This document shows, piece by piece, positions 27,111 to 35,722 of a DNA stretch of 64,000 nucleotides (position 1 is the first letter of the stretch; the number at the start of each line of letters is the position of its first letter). This DNA is from Leisingera methylohalidivorans DSM 14336 (lineage in GTDB: Bacteria; Pseudomonadota; Alphaproteobacteria; Rhodobacterales; Rhodobacteraceae). The notes beneath the pieces are model-generated. The model was not told the origin of the DNA and made no database searches. It saw only the letters and a program-made list of their open reading frames with translations. A program made the position numbers and the translations under genes. The stretch spans positions 3,896,838-3,960,837 of the forward strand of contig NC_023135.1 in assembly GCF_000511355.1 (NCBI RefSeq). Reading direction: 5' to 3'.

Positions 27111-28172
27111 ATGCTGGACGCCGCCCGGACCGCTAAATGCCCTGCCCACGCCCCTGCCGATCACCCTAAGCTTCCGGTGGAAAAGGTCGGGATCCTTCTG
27201 GCCAACCTCGGCACGCCGGATGATTATTCGTACTGGCCGATGCGCCGGTACTTGAACGAGTTCCTGTCCGACAAAAGGGTGATCGACTACCCGTCTTGGA
27301 AATGGCAACCGCTGCTGCAGCTGATCATCCTGACCAAACGTCCGTTCTCCTCGGGCGCTGCCTATAAATCGATCTGGAACCACGACAAGGGTGAAAGCCC
27401 TTTGATGACCATCACCAAAGACCAAACCGGCAAGATGGCGGCGGCGATGAAAGCACGCTATGGCGATCAGGTGATGGTCGATTTCTGCATGCGCTATGGC
27501 AACCCCTCGACCAAATCCAAAGTGCGGGAAATGGTTGCGGCCGGCTGCCAAAAGATCCTGTTTGTACCGCTCTACCCGCAATACGCCGGCGCCACCTCTG
27601 GCACTGCCAACGACCAGTTCTTCCGCGCCCTTATGGATGAACCTTGGCAGCCTGCCGCCCGCACGATCGCGCCCTATTTCGACCAGACTTCCTACATCGA
27701 CGCTTTGGCGCGATCGGTGGAAGAAGCCTATGCCAAAGCGGAAAGGCGCCCGGATATCCTGGTGGTTTCCTATCATGGTATGCCAAAGCGCTACCTGATT
27801 CAGGGCGACCCGTACCATTGCCAGTGCCAAAAGACGACACGCCTGCTGAAGGAGCGGCTAGGCTGGGAGGACACTTGGATCACAACTACCTTCCAGTCTG
27901 TATTTGGACCCGAGGAATGGTTGAAGCCTTACACCGTGGATCACGTCGCAACGCTTGCCAAGGAAGGCAAGAAGAATATCGCGGTGATCGCGCCGGCCTT
28001 CTCGGCCGATTGCATCGAGACGCTGGAAGAAATCAACGAAGAGATCCGTGAAAGCTTTATGCACGCCGGCGGCGAAGACTTTCTTTATATTCCCTGCCTT
28101 AACGATGATAACGATCACGTTGCGGCACTGGCCGGGGTTATCGAGCAGAATCTGCTAGGCTGGCTGGACTAA
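27111..28172 (+). CDS. hemH: Ferrochelatase
   Basis: Inserts iron into protoporphyrin IX, the last haem step. 353 residues: GILLANLGTPDD at the start, the catalytic His in SYHGMPKRYL, and FQSVFGPEEWLKPYT with a downstream Glu-rich segment (CIETLEEINEEI). The ATG at 27111 (MLDAARTAKCP) has AGGA upstream; the frame is open 20 codons earlier without support. A C-rich YHCQCQK stretch could bear on Fe-S or metal binding; not established. Confidence 0.95.
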   Translation: MLDAARTAKCPAHAPADHPKLPVEKVGILLANLGTPDDYSYWPMRRYLNEFLSDKRVIDYPSWKWQPLLQLIILTKRPFSSGAAYKSIWNHDKGESPLMTITKDQTGKMAAAMKARYGDQVMVDFCMRYGNPSTKSKVREMVAAGCQKILFVPLYPQYAGATSGTANDQFFRALMDEPWQPAARTIAPYFDQTSYIDALARSVEEAYAKAERRPDILVVSYHGMPKRYLIQGDPYHCQCQKTTRLLKERLGWEDTWITTTFQSVFGPEEWLKPYTVDHVATLAKEGKKNIAVIAPAFSADCIETLEEINEEIRESFMHAGGEDFLYIPCLNDDNDHVAALAGVIEQNLLGWLD

Positions 28173-28243
28173 ATCTCTGTCCCGGTCCAAATAGGATCCA
28201 ATGTTAGATCGCTGAGCACGCCGCCAGACCGGGGAGAGTTTAG

Positions 28244-31200
28244 ATGACGCTTGCGCATTGGGCTGCCGCCCTTGAACGGCATTGGGGAATAGAGGCGGAA
28301 TTGAGCCGTCTCGATGGGGAGTATGACCTGAACTTCCTGGCCAAAGGGAGAGATGGCAAGGGTTATATACTTAAAGCCATGCGCCCCGGCTGCGAGACCT
28401 GGCTGGTCGAGATGCAAGTGAAGGCGTTTGAGCATATCGCCGCGCGCCAGCCGGATCTGCCCTGCCCGCGGGTAATTGCCTCTGCAAATGGCCAGTCGCT
28501 GCTGAACCTTCCGGATGAAGACGGCCAAAGCCGACTGGTCTGGTTGCTTAACCGGCTGCCGGGGCGCTGCTATGCCAAGGCGGAACCGAAAAGCGATGCG
28601 TTGATCCATGAGATTGGACAGGTATTGGGCGGCTCAGCCAAGGCGCTGGCAGATTTCAAGCACGAGGGGCTGGAGCGCGACTTCAAATGGGATCTGATGC
28701 GGGCAGGATGGATCACGGATCAGCTGCCCTGCATCACCGACCCGGCCCGACGGGCGATCCTAAATGAGATTGCTTGGGAGTTTGCTAAGTTAGCGCCTGT
28801 TCTGGCAAAGCTGCCCAAGCAGGCCATTCACAACGATGCAAACGATTACAACATCATGGTTGCAGGTGAACTCGGGGATCCCCGCCATGTTTCCGGCCTG
28901 ATTGATCTGGGCGACATGTGCGCCGCGCCACGGGTCTGCGATCTGGCTATTGCCGCGGCCTATATCGTGCTGGACCATTCCGCGCCCGAGGCCGCCCTAG
29001 CGGCGCTGGTGGCCGGCTATCACAGCGTCTGGCCGCTGACGCCTGCTGAGGTTGATTTGGTCTGGCCGCTCTTGCGCGCGCGGCTGGCGGTCAGCGTGGT
29101 GAACTCCACCCTGATGGCGGCGGAAGATCCGGATGATCCCTATGTCACCATTTCACAGGCGCCAGCCTGGCGGTTCCTGGAGGGCAATTCGCTGCACCTC
29201 GGACCGCTGTCCGCCCGGCTGCGCGCCGCCTGCGGTCTGCCGGTGGTGGAAGGTGCAGACCGTGTGATGGCCTGGCTGGAGCAGGAACGCGGAAACTTCG
29301 CTCCACTGATGGGTCAGAATCTAGTTGATGCGCCCATGGGATCTCTATCAGTGGAAAACTCCACTTGGCCGCAGAACCCATTCCACATGCCAGCCGAGGA
29401 AGCCGCAAAGGTTGGTGAAGAATTCGAAGACAACGGCCGCATCTGGCTCGGCTATTACCACGAGCCGCGGCTGGTATATACCGATCCCGCATTCCGAAAA
29501 GGCCCATGGAAAGCCAGTGACCGCCGCACGGTGCATCTGGCCGTGGATGCCTTTACCACGGCGGGCACACCGATGTTTGCTCCGCTGCGCGGTGAGGTCT
29601 TTGCGGCCGAATACCGGGACGGGCATCTGGATTACGGCGGTGTGATCATTCTACGCCATGAAACGCCTGAGGGCGATCCGTTCTACACTCTATACGGCCA
29701 TCTTGACCCGGAATTCCTGAATCGCCTGAAGCCGGGTGATGCGGTGGAAAAGGGTGAGCAATTCTGCCACCTGGGCGATCCCAGTCAGAACGGCGGCTGG
29801 GCGCCGCATGTTCATTTCCAGCTGGCACTGACCACCGAAGGAATGGAGGCTGATTGGCCCGGTGCCGCCGGCCCTGATGAGATGTATCTCTGGCGCGCAG
29901 TCTGCCCCAACCCTGCGGCCCTGCTGAACCTGCCGGATGGAAAGGTCCGCTTTCACCCCACCGACAAGAATGAAGTTTTAGCAGGCCGCCGCGCGCATTT
30001 CGGTGGCAACCTCAGCCTAACCTATTCCGATCCGGTGATGCCGGTACGCGGCTGGAAGCATCACCTGTTTGATGAATGGGGCCGCCCCTATCTGGATGCT
30101 TACAACAATGTGCCGCATGTGGGCCACGCCCACCCGCGGATCCAAGCAGTGGCAGCGGACCAACTGAAACGGATGAACTCCAACACCCGTTACCTGCACC
30201 CGGCGCAAACCGCCTTTGCAGACAAGGTGCTGTCAAAGCTGCCCGGACATTTCGAGGTTTGCTTCTTTGTGAACTCCGGCACCGAGGCCAATGAGCTGGC
30301 GCTGCGGCTGGCCCGCGCGCATACCGGCGCCACGGGGATGGTGACGCCCGATCACGGCTATCACGGCAACACCACCGGCGCGATCGCGATCTCCGCCTAC
30401 AAGTTCAACAAGCCCGGCGGCGCAGGCCAGGCGGACTGGGTGGAACTGGTGGAAGTCGCCGACGATTACCGCGGCTCCTTCCGGCGGGACGATCCGGACC
30501 GGGCGCAGAAGTTCGCGGATCTGGTGGATCCGGCGATCAGGAACCTGCAGCAAAGAGGCCACGGCATCGCCGGCTTCATCGCTGAAACCTTCCCTTCTGT
30601 TGGCGGCCAAATCATTCCGCCCAAAGGTTATCTGCCTGCAGTCTACGAAAAGATCCGCGCCGCGGGCGGTGTCTGCATCGCTGATGAAGTGCAAACCGGG
30701 CTGGGCCGGCTCGGGGATTATTACTTCGGCTTCGAACACCAGGGCGCCCTGCCGGACATCGTTGTGATGGGCAAACCCATCGGCAACGGCCACCCGCTGG
30801 GCGTGCTTGTGACAACCAAAGCAATCGCCGAAAACTTTGACAACGGGATCGAGTTCTTCTCGACCTTCGGCGGCTCTACCCTGTCTTGCCGGACCGGCAA
30901 GGAAGTGCTGGATATAGTTGACGATGAAGGCCTGCAGGACAACGCCCGGCTGATAGGCACCCGGCTGGTCGAAGGGCTGCGGGGTCTGGAACGGAAATAC
31001 GCCTGCGTTGGCGATGTGCGTGGAATGGGCCTGTTCCTGGGACTGGAACTGATCGCCCCGGATGGCTCCGAAGCCACCGGAATCTGCTCGTACGTCAAGA
31101 ACAGGATGCGCGATCAACGGATCCTGATCGGCAGCGAAGGCCCAAAGGACAACATCCTGAAAATCCGCCCGCCGCTGACCATAGATGCAGAAGACGCAGA

Positions 31201-31252
31201 TATGATCGTCCATATCCTGGATGGTATCCTGCGCGAAGTGGAGGCGGCCTGA
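28244..31252 (+). CDS. Three-domain fusion: APH-type kinase, M23 peptidase-like, class III aminotransferase
   Basis: 1002 residues. Domain 1 (about 1-340) is an aminoglycoside-phosphotransferase/choline-kinase fold: HNDANDYN (196-203) and D221-L-G-D224 are the catalytic and metal motifs. Domain 2 (about 400-560) is an M23-like fold retaining H431-x3-D435 and H522-x-H524. Domain 3 (about 590-1000) is a class III PLP aminotransferase with Lys844 in VMGKPIGNG and DEVQTGLGR. Domain 3 resembles the AGXT2L/ethanolamine-phosphate phospholyase group, so phosphorylation then removal of a phosphorylated amino compound in one protein is plausible but unproven. A small peptide gene converges from the other side of the terminator. 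Confidence 0.93.
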   Translation: MTLAHWAAALERHWGIEAELSRLDGEYDLNFLAKGRDGKGYILKAMRPGCETWLVEMQVKAFEHIAARQPDLPCPRVIASANGQSLLNLPDEDGQSRLVWLLNRLPGRCYAKAEPKSDALIHEIGQVLGGSAKALADFKHEGLERDFKWDLMRAGWITDQLPCITDPARRAILNEIAWEFAKLAPVLAKLPKQAIHNDANDYNIMVAGELGDPRHVSGLIDLGDMCAAPRVCDLAIAAAYIVLDHSAPEAALAALVAGYHSVWPLTPAEVDLVWPLLRARLAVSVVNSTLMAAEDPDDPYVTISQAPAWRFLEGNSLHLGPLSARLRAACGLPVVEGADRVMAWLEQERGNFAPLMGQNLVDAPMGSLSVENSTWPQNPFHMPAEEAAKVGEEFEDNGRIWLGYYHEPRLVYTDPAFRKGPWKASDRRTVHLAVDAFTTAGTPMFAPLRGEVFAAEYRDGHLDYGGVIILRHETPEGDPFYTLYGHLDPEFLNRLKPGDAVEKGEQFCHLGDPSQNGGWAPHVHFQLALTTEGMEADWPGAAGPDEMYLWRAVCPNPAALLNLPDGKVRFHPTDKNEVLAGRRAHFGGNLSLTYSDPVMPVRGWKHHLFDEWGRPYLDAYNNVPHVGHAHPRIQAVAADQLKRMNSNTRYLHPAQTAFADKVLSKLPGHFEVCFFVNSGTEANELALRLARAHTGATGMVTPDHGYHGNTTGAIAISAYKFNKPGGAGQADWVELVEVADDYRGSFRRDDPDRAQKFADLVDPAIRNLQQRGHGIAGFIAETFPSVGGQIIPPKGYLPAVYEKIRAAGGVCIADEVQTGLGRLGDYYFGFEHQGALPDIVVMGKPIGNGHPLGVLVTTKAIAENFDNGIEFFSTFGGSTLSCRTGKEVLDIVDDEGLQDNARLIGTRLVEGLRGLERKYACVGDVRGMGLFLGLELIAPDGSEATGICSYVKNRMRDQRILIGSEGPKDNILKIRPPLTIDAEDADMIVHILDGILREVEAA

Positions 31253-31284
31253 CAGCCCCTCTTGAGCCGCAGATCAGGCAACAA

Positions 31285-31312
31285 AAAAGGCGGTGGAGAA
31301 CCACCGCCTTTT
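31285..31312. terminator. Bidirectional terminator between the fusion gene and the small peptide gene
   Basis: AAAAGGCGGTGG, loop AGAA, CCACCGCCTTTT: 12-bp perfect stem. T-run on the minus strand is six (plus-strand A-run at 31283-31288) and four on the plus strand, so it can serve both converging genes. Confidence 0.9.
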
Positions 31313-31331
31313 CCATAACCTTGTACCGAAC

Positions 31332-31514
31332 TTAGTTCGATGCAACAGCTGCGCCGACCAGAACCAGCAGCAGCAGCGGCAGCAGGATGCCGCTGGAAGA
31401 ACCCTGAGCTTCTTCCACGATGACCGGCGGTTCTACAACCGGCTCGGACAGGTTGCCAGCAGTGGCGGTCGAAGCGGCAGCAGTCAGCGCAGCAGCGATA
31501 ACGAGTTTTTTCAT
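31332..31514 (-). CDS. Small secreted protein with C-terminal hydrophobic helix
   Basis: 60 residues: signal peptide (KKLVIAAALTAAASTATAG), a short acidic Pro/Val linker (EPVVEPPVIVEE), then a C-terminal helix (ILLPLLLLVLVGAAVAS). The start at 31514 has a perfect GGAGG; an upstream start would lack it. Small proteins of this pattern occur in roseobacters; function unknown. It could sit in the inner membrane with its linker outside. Not a fragment of a known gene that I recognise. Confidence 0.72.
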   Translation of the reverse strand: MKKLVIAAALTAAASTATAGNLSEPVVEPPVIVEEAQGSSSGILLPLLLLVLVGAAVASN

Positions 31515-31652
31515 GTTAACCTCCAGAATTCGCACGGATCATACAACTGAACCACGCACCCAAGACTTATCTCGTATTTTTTTCTAACCAGCAAATCCTC
31601 GGGATTGCAATTGCTTGTTATAGTTAACAGCTCAGCGCCCCGCCTCGTGTCG

Positions 31653-32270
31653 TCAAATTAGCAACACCTGTGTGCCGACTTTGGTTAGGCTGAACAAATC
31701 GGCGATATGCTCATTGTAGAGTCCGATGCAGCCATTGGACGATTTTCGGCCAATTTTTCGCGTATCGTGGGTTCCATGGATGCGGTAGTACTTCCAGCCA
31801 AGATAAAGCGCATGAGTGCCAAGCGGGTTGTCCGGTCCCGGCGGTATGAAAGCAGGCCACTCAGGGTTGCGCTTGCGCATATTCGGGGTTGGAGCCCAGC
31901 CTGGACCTTCAACCTTGCGGACAACCTTAGTCCGGCCACGGCGGGTCAGGTCGTCGGACAGCGGTACGGAAGACGGGAACAGTTTGTAAACCCTTTCATC
32001 CTCAGACCAGTAGTGCAGAGCCCGGCTGTCGATATCGACCAGAATCGCTCCATTCCGCAGGTTATCAAAGTATGGCCTCCAGGATTTGGCCCGGAAGGCA
32101 GAGATGTTGCGCTGGACAGACGGTTCCGGCTCAGGCGGCGGGCGCAATGGATCAAAAGCCTGCTGCGCCTCGTCGCTGGTCTCTTGCGCCATGGCTGACG
32201 AGGAAATCAATGCAACGCTGCCGGCAAGAAAATGCCGCCTGCTGAGGGTATCAAAGGGGTTTTTGGGCAT
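31653..32270 (-). CDS. L,D-transpeptidase (YkuD/ErfK family)
   Basis: 205 residues with a Tat-type signal (SRRHFLAGSVALISSSAMA). The catalytic core is HGTHDTRKIGRKSSNGCIGLYN, with the nucleophile Cys in SNGCIG. It forms 3-3 peptidoglycan cross-links or anchors lipoproteins in the periplasm. The ATG at 32270 has GGAAAGAG upstream; a TTG seven codons earlier is less likely. One of two such enzymes in 2 kb. Confidence 0.93.
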   Translation of the reverse strand: MPKNPFDTLSRRHFLAGSVALISSSAMAQETSDEAQQAFDPLRPPPEPEPSVQRNISAFRAKSWRPYFDNLRNGAILVDIDSRALHYWSEDERVYKLFPSSVPLSDDLTRRGRTKVVRKVEGPGWAPTPNMRKRNPEWPAFIPPGPDNPLGTHALYLGWKYYRIHGTHDTRKIGRKSSNGCIGLYNEHIADLFSLTKVGTQVLLI

Positions 32271-32440
32271 CACTCTTTCCAACTTGCGCAATCAGGATCA
32301 ATGGTTGCGCCATTTTATGGCCCGAAAGCCGCAGTCGCAAATCAATCCGACAAGCAGGCCTGCATATTTCTGCCGGTCCGTTTGCACCTCTGCCGCAGGA
32401 AGGATAAATGCATCAGCAACCGACGGAGCGAGAGAGCAAT

Positions 32441-32923
32441 ATGAAACGTGTTTTTCTGCTGATGGCTGCTGCATTGATAACTGTAGCGGCGGCATGTACG
32501 CCCGTAACAGAATCTGGCAGCACCTACCGTATTAGGAATGCAGATAAAGTGCAGATCCGAATGCTCGATTCTGTCAACGCGCTGCGCGAGGCGGCTGGAG
32601 CACAAGCCGTTCAGCTGAATGCCGAGCTGACCGCGGCCGCCGCGACCCATTCCCGGGACATGTCAGTGCAAAACCGGCCCTGGCATTTTGGATCCGACGG
32701 CTCCTCGCCGCTGGATCGGGTGTCACGTGCGGGTTACACCGGCTCGCTTCTGGGAGAAAACATCTCAGAAACTTACGAGAATGAACAGCAAACCCTGTCT
32801 GCTTGGCTGGAACGCCCGGCCACGCGCGCGGTGATTCTCGACCCAAAAGCCTTGAACATGGGGTTCTCCTGGTTTCAGGAGCCAAACGGCAAAATCTGGT
32901 GGACGATGGTTATGGGCAGCTGA
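32441..32923 (+). CDS. CAP-domain (YkwD/SCP-like) lipoprotein
   Basis: 160 residues. Lipobox VAAAC after a signal peptide, then a CAP fold: LNAELTAAAATHSRDMSVQN, WHFGSDGSSPLDRVSRAGY, LLGENI and NMGFSWF. Bacterial CAP proteins are extracytoplasmic; roles are varied and often unknown. It sits between two L,D-transpeptidases in opposite orientation, a cell-envelope setting. The start 32441 fits the signal peptide; GAGAGAGC precedes it. Confidence 0.85.
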   Translation: MKRVFLLMAAALITVAAACTPVTESGSTYRIRNADKVQIRMLDSVNALREAAGAQAVQLNAELTAAAATHSRDMSVQNRPWHFGSDGSSPLDRVSRAGYTGSLLGENISETYENEQQTLSAWLERPATRAVILDPKALNMGFSWFQEPNGKIWWTMVMGS

Positions 32924-32929
32924 GCCGCC

Positions 32930-32951
32930 GCGCCGTGCATTAGCACCGCGC
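32930..32951. terminator. Hairpin between converging genes, terminator-like without T-run
   Basis: GCGC-c-GTGC, ATTA loop, GCAC-c-GCGC with one C-C mismatch. Strong stem, no T-tract. It may still end transcription with help of Rho, or be chance. Confidence 0.35.
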
Positions 32952-33015
32952 CGGGCCAAAGCCGGCAATGAAGTACTGGCGGCGCATCCGCAGGTACGGG
33001 AATCCTGATTGAAAC

Positions 33016-33543
33016 TCAGGGTCTCAATGCAATAACCGTACCGTCCTGCACCATGGCGTAGATCTCTTCGATTTCTTCATTTGATACTGCGATACACCCG
33101 GCAGTCCAGTCATCCACCCGGGCTGCGCGCTTGCGCTCCTTGTGGTTGTTCGGCTCTCCGTGGATGAAGATCTCACCGCCTGGCCGCTTGCCTTGAGCAT
33201 GCGCATTGGCCCGGTCCTGCCGGTTCGGGTAAGAGATTCCCACCGACAGATGATAGCGGCTGTTGGGATTGCGCCGGTCAATAACATAGGTGCCCTCAGG
33301 TGTCTTTCCGTCGCCCTCGAAAGCCTTATGCCCCAGCGGTGCAAACCCCAGGTCGACCTCATACTCGCGCAGAATTTCTTCGTTGTGCATCAGGTAAAGC
33401 TTACGCGTACCCTTGTTGATCACGATCGAAGTCACTTGCGGTCCGTCATATGACTGAAAGCGGCTCACTGTGCCGCTGGAAATGCTGCAACCGGCCAGCG
33501 CAAGGCTCGCGGCTGCACCGAAACCAAATGCCCTTCTGTCCAT
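33016..33543 (-). CDS. L,D-transpeptidase family lipoprotein
   Basis: 175 residues with lipobox LALAGC. YkuD core: VVINKGTRKLYLM-like segment, FIHGEPNN, and the nucleophile Cys in DDWTAGCIAVSN. It is different from the enzyme at 31653-32270 (about 175 against 205 residues, lipid-anchored instead of Tat-exported). The start at 33543 is the ATG; the codon two before it is a TTG. Together with the CAP lipoprotein these form a small envelope cluster. Confidence 0.9.
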   Translation of the reverse strand: MDRRAFGFGAAASLALAGCSISSGTVSRFQSYDGPQVTSIVINKGTRKLYLMHNEEILREYEVDLGFAPLGHKAFEGDGKTPEGTYVIDRRNPNSRYHLSVGISYPNRQDRANAHAQGKRPGGEIFIHGEPNNHKERKRAARVDDWTAGCIAVSNEEIEEIYAMVQDGTVIALRP

Positions 33544-33609
33544 TGTCAAAGCCTGTATTTCTTTTTTGCCTCTATTCAGCCTGTACCGCGAATTGCCTGT
33601 AAAGAAAAT

Positions 33610-34419
33610 TCACAATTTTCTGTCCGGGGCTGTTTGACTGCTTAGCCTCTGTTCAATCGCTTCCAGCCGGCTCAGCACTTCGTCCCTATAGGCATCTGTG
33701 CGTTCCACCTCTTCTTCCCCATGGGCATCCTGCATGGAGTTCACGATCAGACCGACGAGAAGGTTCACCACAGCAAAAGTCGTCACCATGATGAACGGCA
33801 CGAAGAACGCCCAGGCGTGCGGATGCACTTCCATTACCGGTCGCACGATCCCCATCGACCAGCTTTCCAGCGTCATGATCTGAAACAACGAATAGGCGCT
33901 GCGGCCCAAGTCGCCGAACCATTCCGGGAAGTCCTGGCCGAACAGCTTGGTAGCAATCACAGACCCGATGTAGAAAATAATTGCCATCAGCAGGAACACC
34001 GAGCCCATCCCCGGCAGCGCGGTGATGAAACCCTCAACCACCCGGCGCAGGCGCGGTGCAACCGAAATAACCCGAAGCACCCGCAAGATACGCAGCGCCC
34101 GCAGAACTGACAGCCCTTGCGCCCCTGGTGCCAGCGCAATGCCGACGATCACAAAATCGAACACATTCCAGCCGCTCAGGAAAAACCGCAACCTGCGTAC
34201 AAAAAGTTTGGCCAGAATCTCCACCACAAAAATCGACAAGCAGATGTAGTCGATCAAGTGAATCAGACCGCCAACCTTGGCCATGACAGATGGCGCAGTC
34301 TCCAGCCCCAGAGTGACTGCATTGACCAGGATGACAGCGGTAATAAACCGGCCGAACCGGTCACTGTCCAGAATCGCTGCAAGGCGGCGTGTCGGGGTGA
34401 ACGCTTGGGTACCAGTCAT
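33610..34419 (-). CDS. Voltage-gated ion channel, NaChBac/NavAb type
   Basis: 269 residues, six transmembrane helices. S4 at about 104-123 has regular Arg (VLRALRILRVLRVISV). The pore loop is TLESWSM (183-189), the bacterial sodium-channel selectivity signature. S6 is VTTFAVVNLLVGLIVNSMQD, followed by an acidic stretch and a C-terminal coiled coil (LSRLEAIEQRLSSQ). It acts as a tetramer in the inner membrane. It starts one base after the stop of the RNA methyltransferase gene, so the two are likely co-transcribed. Confidence 0.92.
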   Translation of the reverse strand: MTGTQAFTPTRRLAAILDSDRFGRFITAVILVNAVTLGLETAPSVMAKVGGLIHLIDYICLSIFVVEILAKLFVRRLRFFLSGWNVFDFVIVGIALAPGAQGLSVLRALRILRVLRVISVAPRLRRVVEGFITALPGMGSVFLLMAIIFYIGSVIATKLFGQDFPEWFGDLGRSAYSLFQIMTLESWSMGIVRPVMEVHPHAWAFFVPFIMVTTFAVVNLLVGLIVNSMQDAHGEEEVERTDAYRDEVLSRLEAIEQRLSSQTAPDRKL

Positions 34420-34420
34420 C

Positions 34421-35668
34421 TCAGTCTTTCACGGTGAATCGCGCAACCAGTTCGGTGTGGGCCGACCAGCGGAACTGGTCAACAACCTGCACCCAGTCAA
34501 GGCTGTAGCCCGCCGCAACCAACGCTTTAGCGTCGCGGGCAAAACTTACCGGATTGCAGGACACATAGGCGATCACAGGTGTCCGGGCTATGGCCAGTTG
34601 CGCAGTCTGCGCCTCGGCGCCTGCACGGGGCGGATCAATCACAGCTGCATCAAAGGCAGCACCAAACGGGTTCAAATCCTCGGGCAGCAACGGATTGCGG
34701 AACAAGTCGCGGACCTCGGTGGTGACTTTCTTCAGTCCTGCCGCCCTGCGCCAGCCTGCGTCCAATGCTTCCAGCATTGAACGCTCACCTTCCACCGCAT
34801 GCACTTCGGCGGTCTGCGCCAAAGGCAGGGCAAACGTGCCGCAGCCAGCAAATAAATCGATGATCCGCTTGGCACCGATTGTCACTTCCTGAACCGCCGC
34901 CAGCAACGCCGCCTCACCGTCGAGTGTGGCCTGCAGGAAGGCCCCGGGCGGCGGGCAAACGCGCGCCGAACCAAAGGATTGCACCGGCGGTTGTTCCATC
35001 GCAACCGGTTCATCCTCCCAGGTCAATCGGGCAATCCGGTACTGATCTGCCAGCTGCGCCAGTTTAATACGCAGTGGCCCGTCCAGCGGCTTGCCATTCC
35101 TGACCAGGATGTCCAGCCCGGCAACCGAGGTCGTAATCGTCACGGCCAGCGGTGTCTTCCGGCTAGCCCCGGCCATCGCCAGCGCCTCTGCAACTGGAAT
35201 GGCGGCCATCAATGCAGGTTCCAGCAGCTGGCAATCGGGAATTTCAGTGATCACATCAGACGCCTGACCATGGAAACCGGCCATTGCACCCTTCTTGGTG
35301 CGCCGTACTGCCAGCGTCGCGCGGCGGCGGGAAAGGGGCGGCGAGGTGTGGATCGGGCGAAACTCGGTCTCCAGCCCTTGTGCCGTCAACGCGGTGCGCA
35401 CGACTTCCGTTTTCCATTCAGCCACAAATCCGTCACTTGCATGCTGCAGCTGGCAACCGCCGCAGGATTTGTAATGGCGGCAGGCTGGCTGCACGCGGTG
35501 CTCGGAAGGGGTTTCGATCCGGATATTGGTCAGGCGGCTGCCTTCTGCGAAACCTGAGACGGTTTCTCCCGGCAGGGTGCGCGGGGCAAATAACGGTCCA
35601 TCGGCCACGCCATCGCCCTGATGGCCCAGCCGGCTGATCGTCGCTTTGGTTCTGGCTGTGTCTGTCAT
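34421..35668 (-). CDS. Class I SAM-dependent RNA m5U methyltransferase (RlmD/TrmA-like)
   Basis: 415 residues. Cys-rich Fe-S motif CRHYKSCGGCQ (about 62-73) with a later Cys (DCQLL), SAM motif IIDLFAGCGTFALPLAQ, the DPPRAGA motif and the catalytic Cys in YVSCNP. Likely methylates a uridine in 23S rRNA or tRNA. Whether it is RlmD, RlmC or TrmA-like is not settled, so no symbol is given. First gene of a pair with the ion channel. Confidence 0.9.
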   Translation of the reverse strand: MTDTARTKATISRLGHQGDGVADGPLFAPRTLPGETVSGFAEGSRLTNIRIETPSEHRVQPACRHYKSCGGCQLQHASDGFVAEWKTEVVRTALTAQGLETEFRPIHTSPPLSRRRATLAVRRTKKGAMAGFHGQASDVITEIPDCQLLEPALMAAIPVAEALAMAGASRKTPLAVTITTSVAGLDILVRNGKPLDGPLRIKLAQLADQYRIARLTWEDEPVAMEQPPVQSFGSARVCPPPGAFLQATLDGEAALLAAVQEVTIGAKRIIDLFAGCGTFALPLAQTAEVHAVEGERSMLEALDAGWRRAAGLKKVTTEVRDLFRNPLLPEDLNPFGAAFDAAVIDPPRAGAEAQTAQLAIARTPVIAYVSCNPVSFARDAKALVAAGYSLDWVQVVDQFRWSAHTELVARFTVKD

Positions 35669-35722
35669 GGCCGCTCATTACAGCGGGAAGCGGTGCAGCA
35701 AAAGCAAAATGCGCTGGAATTT

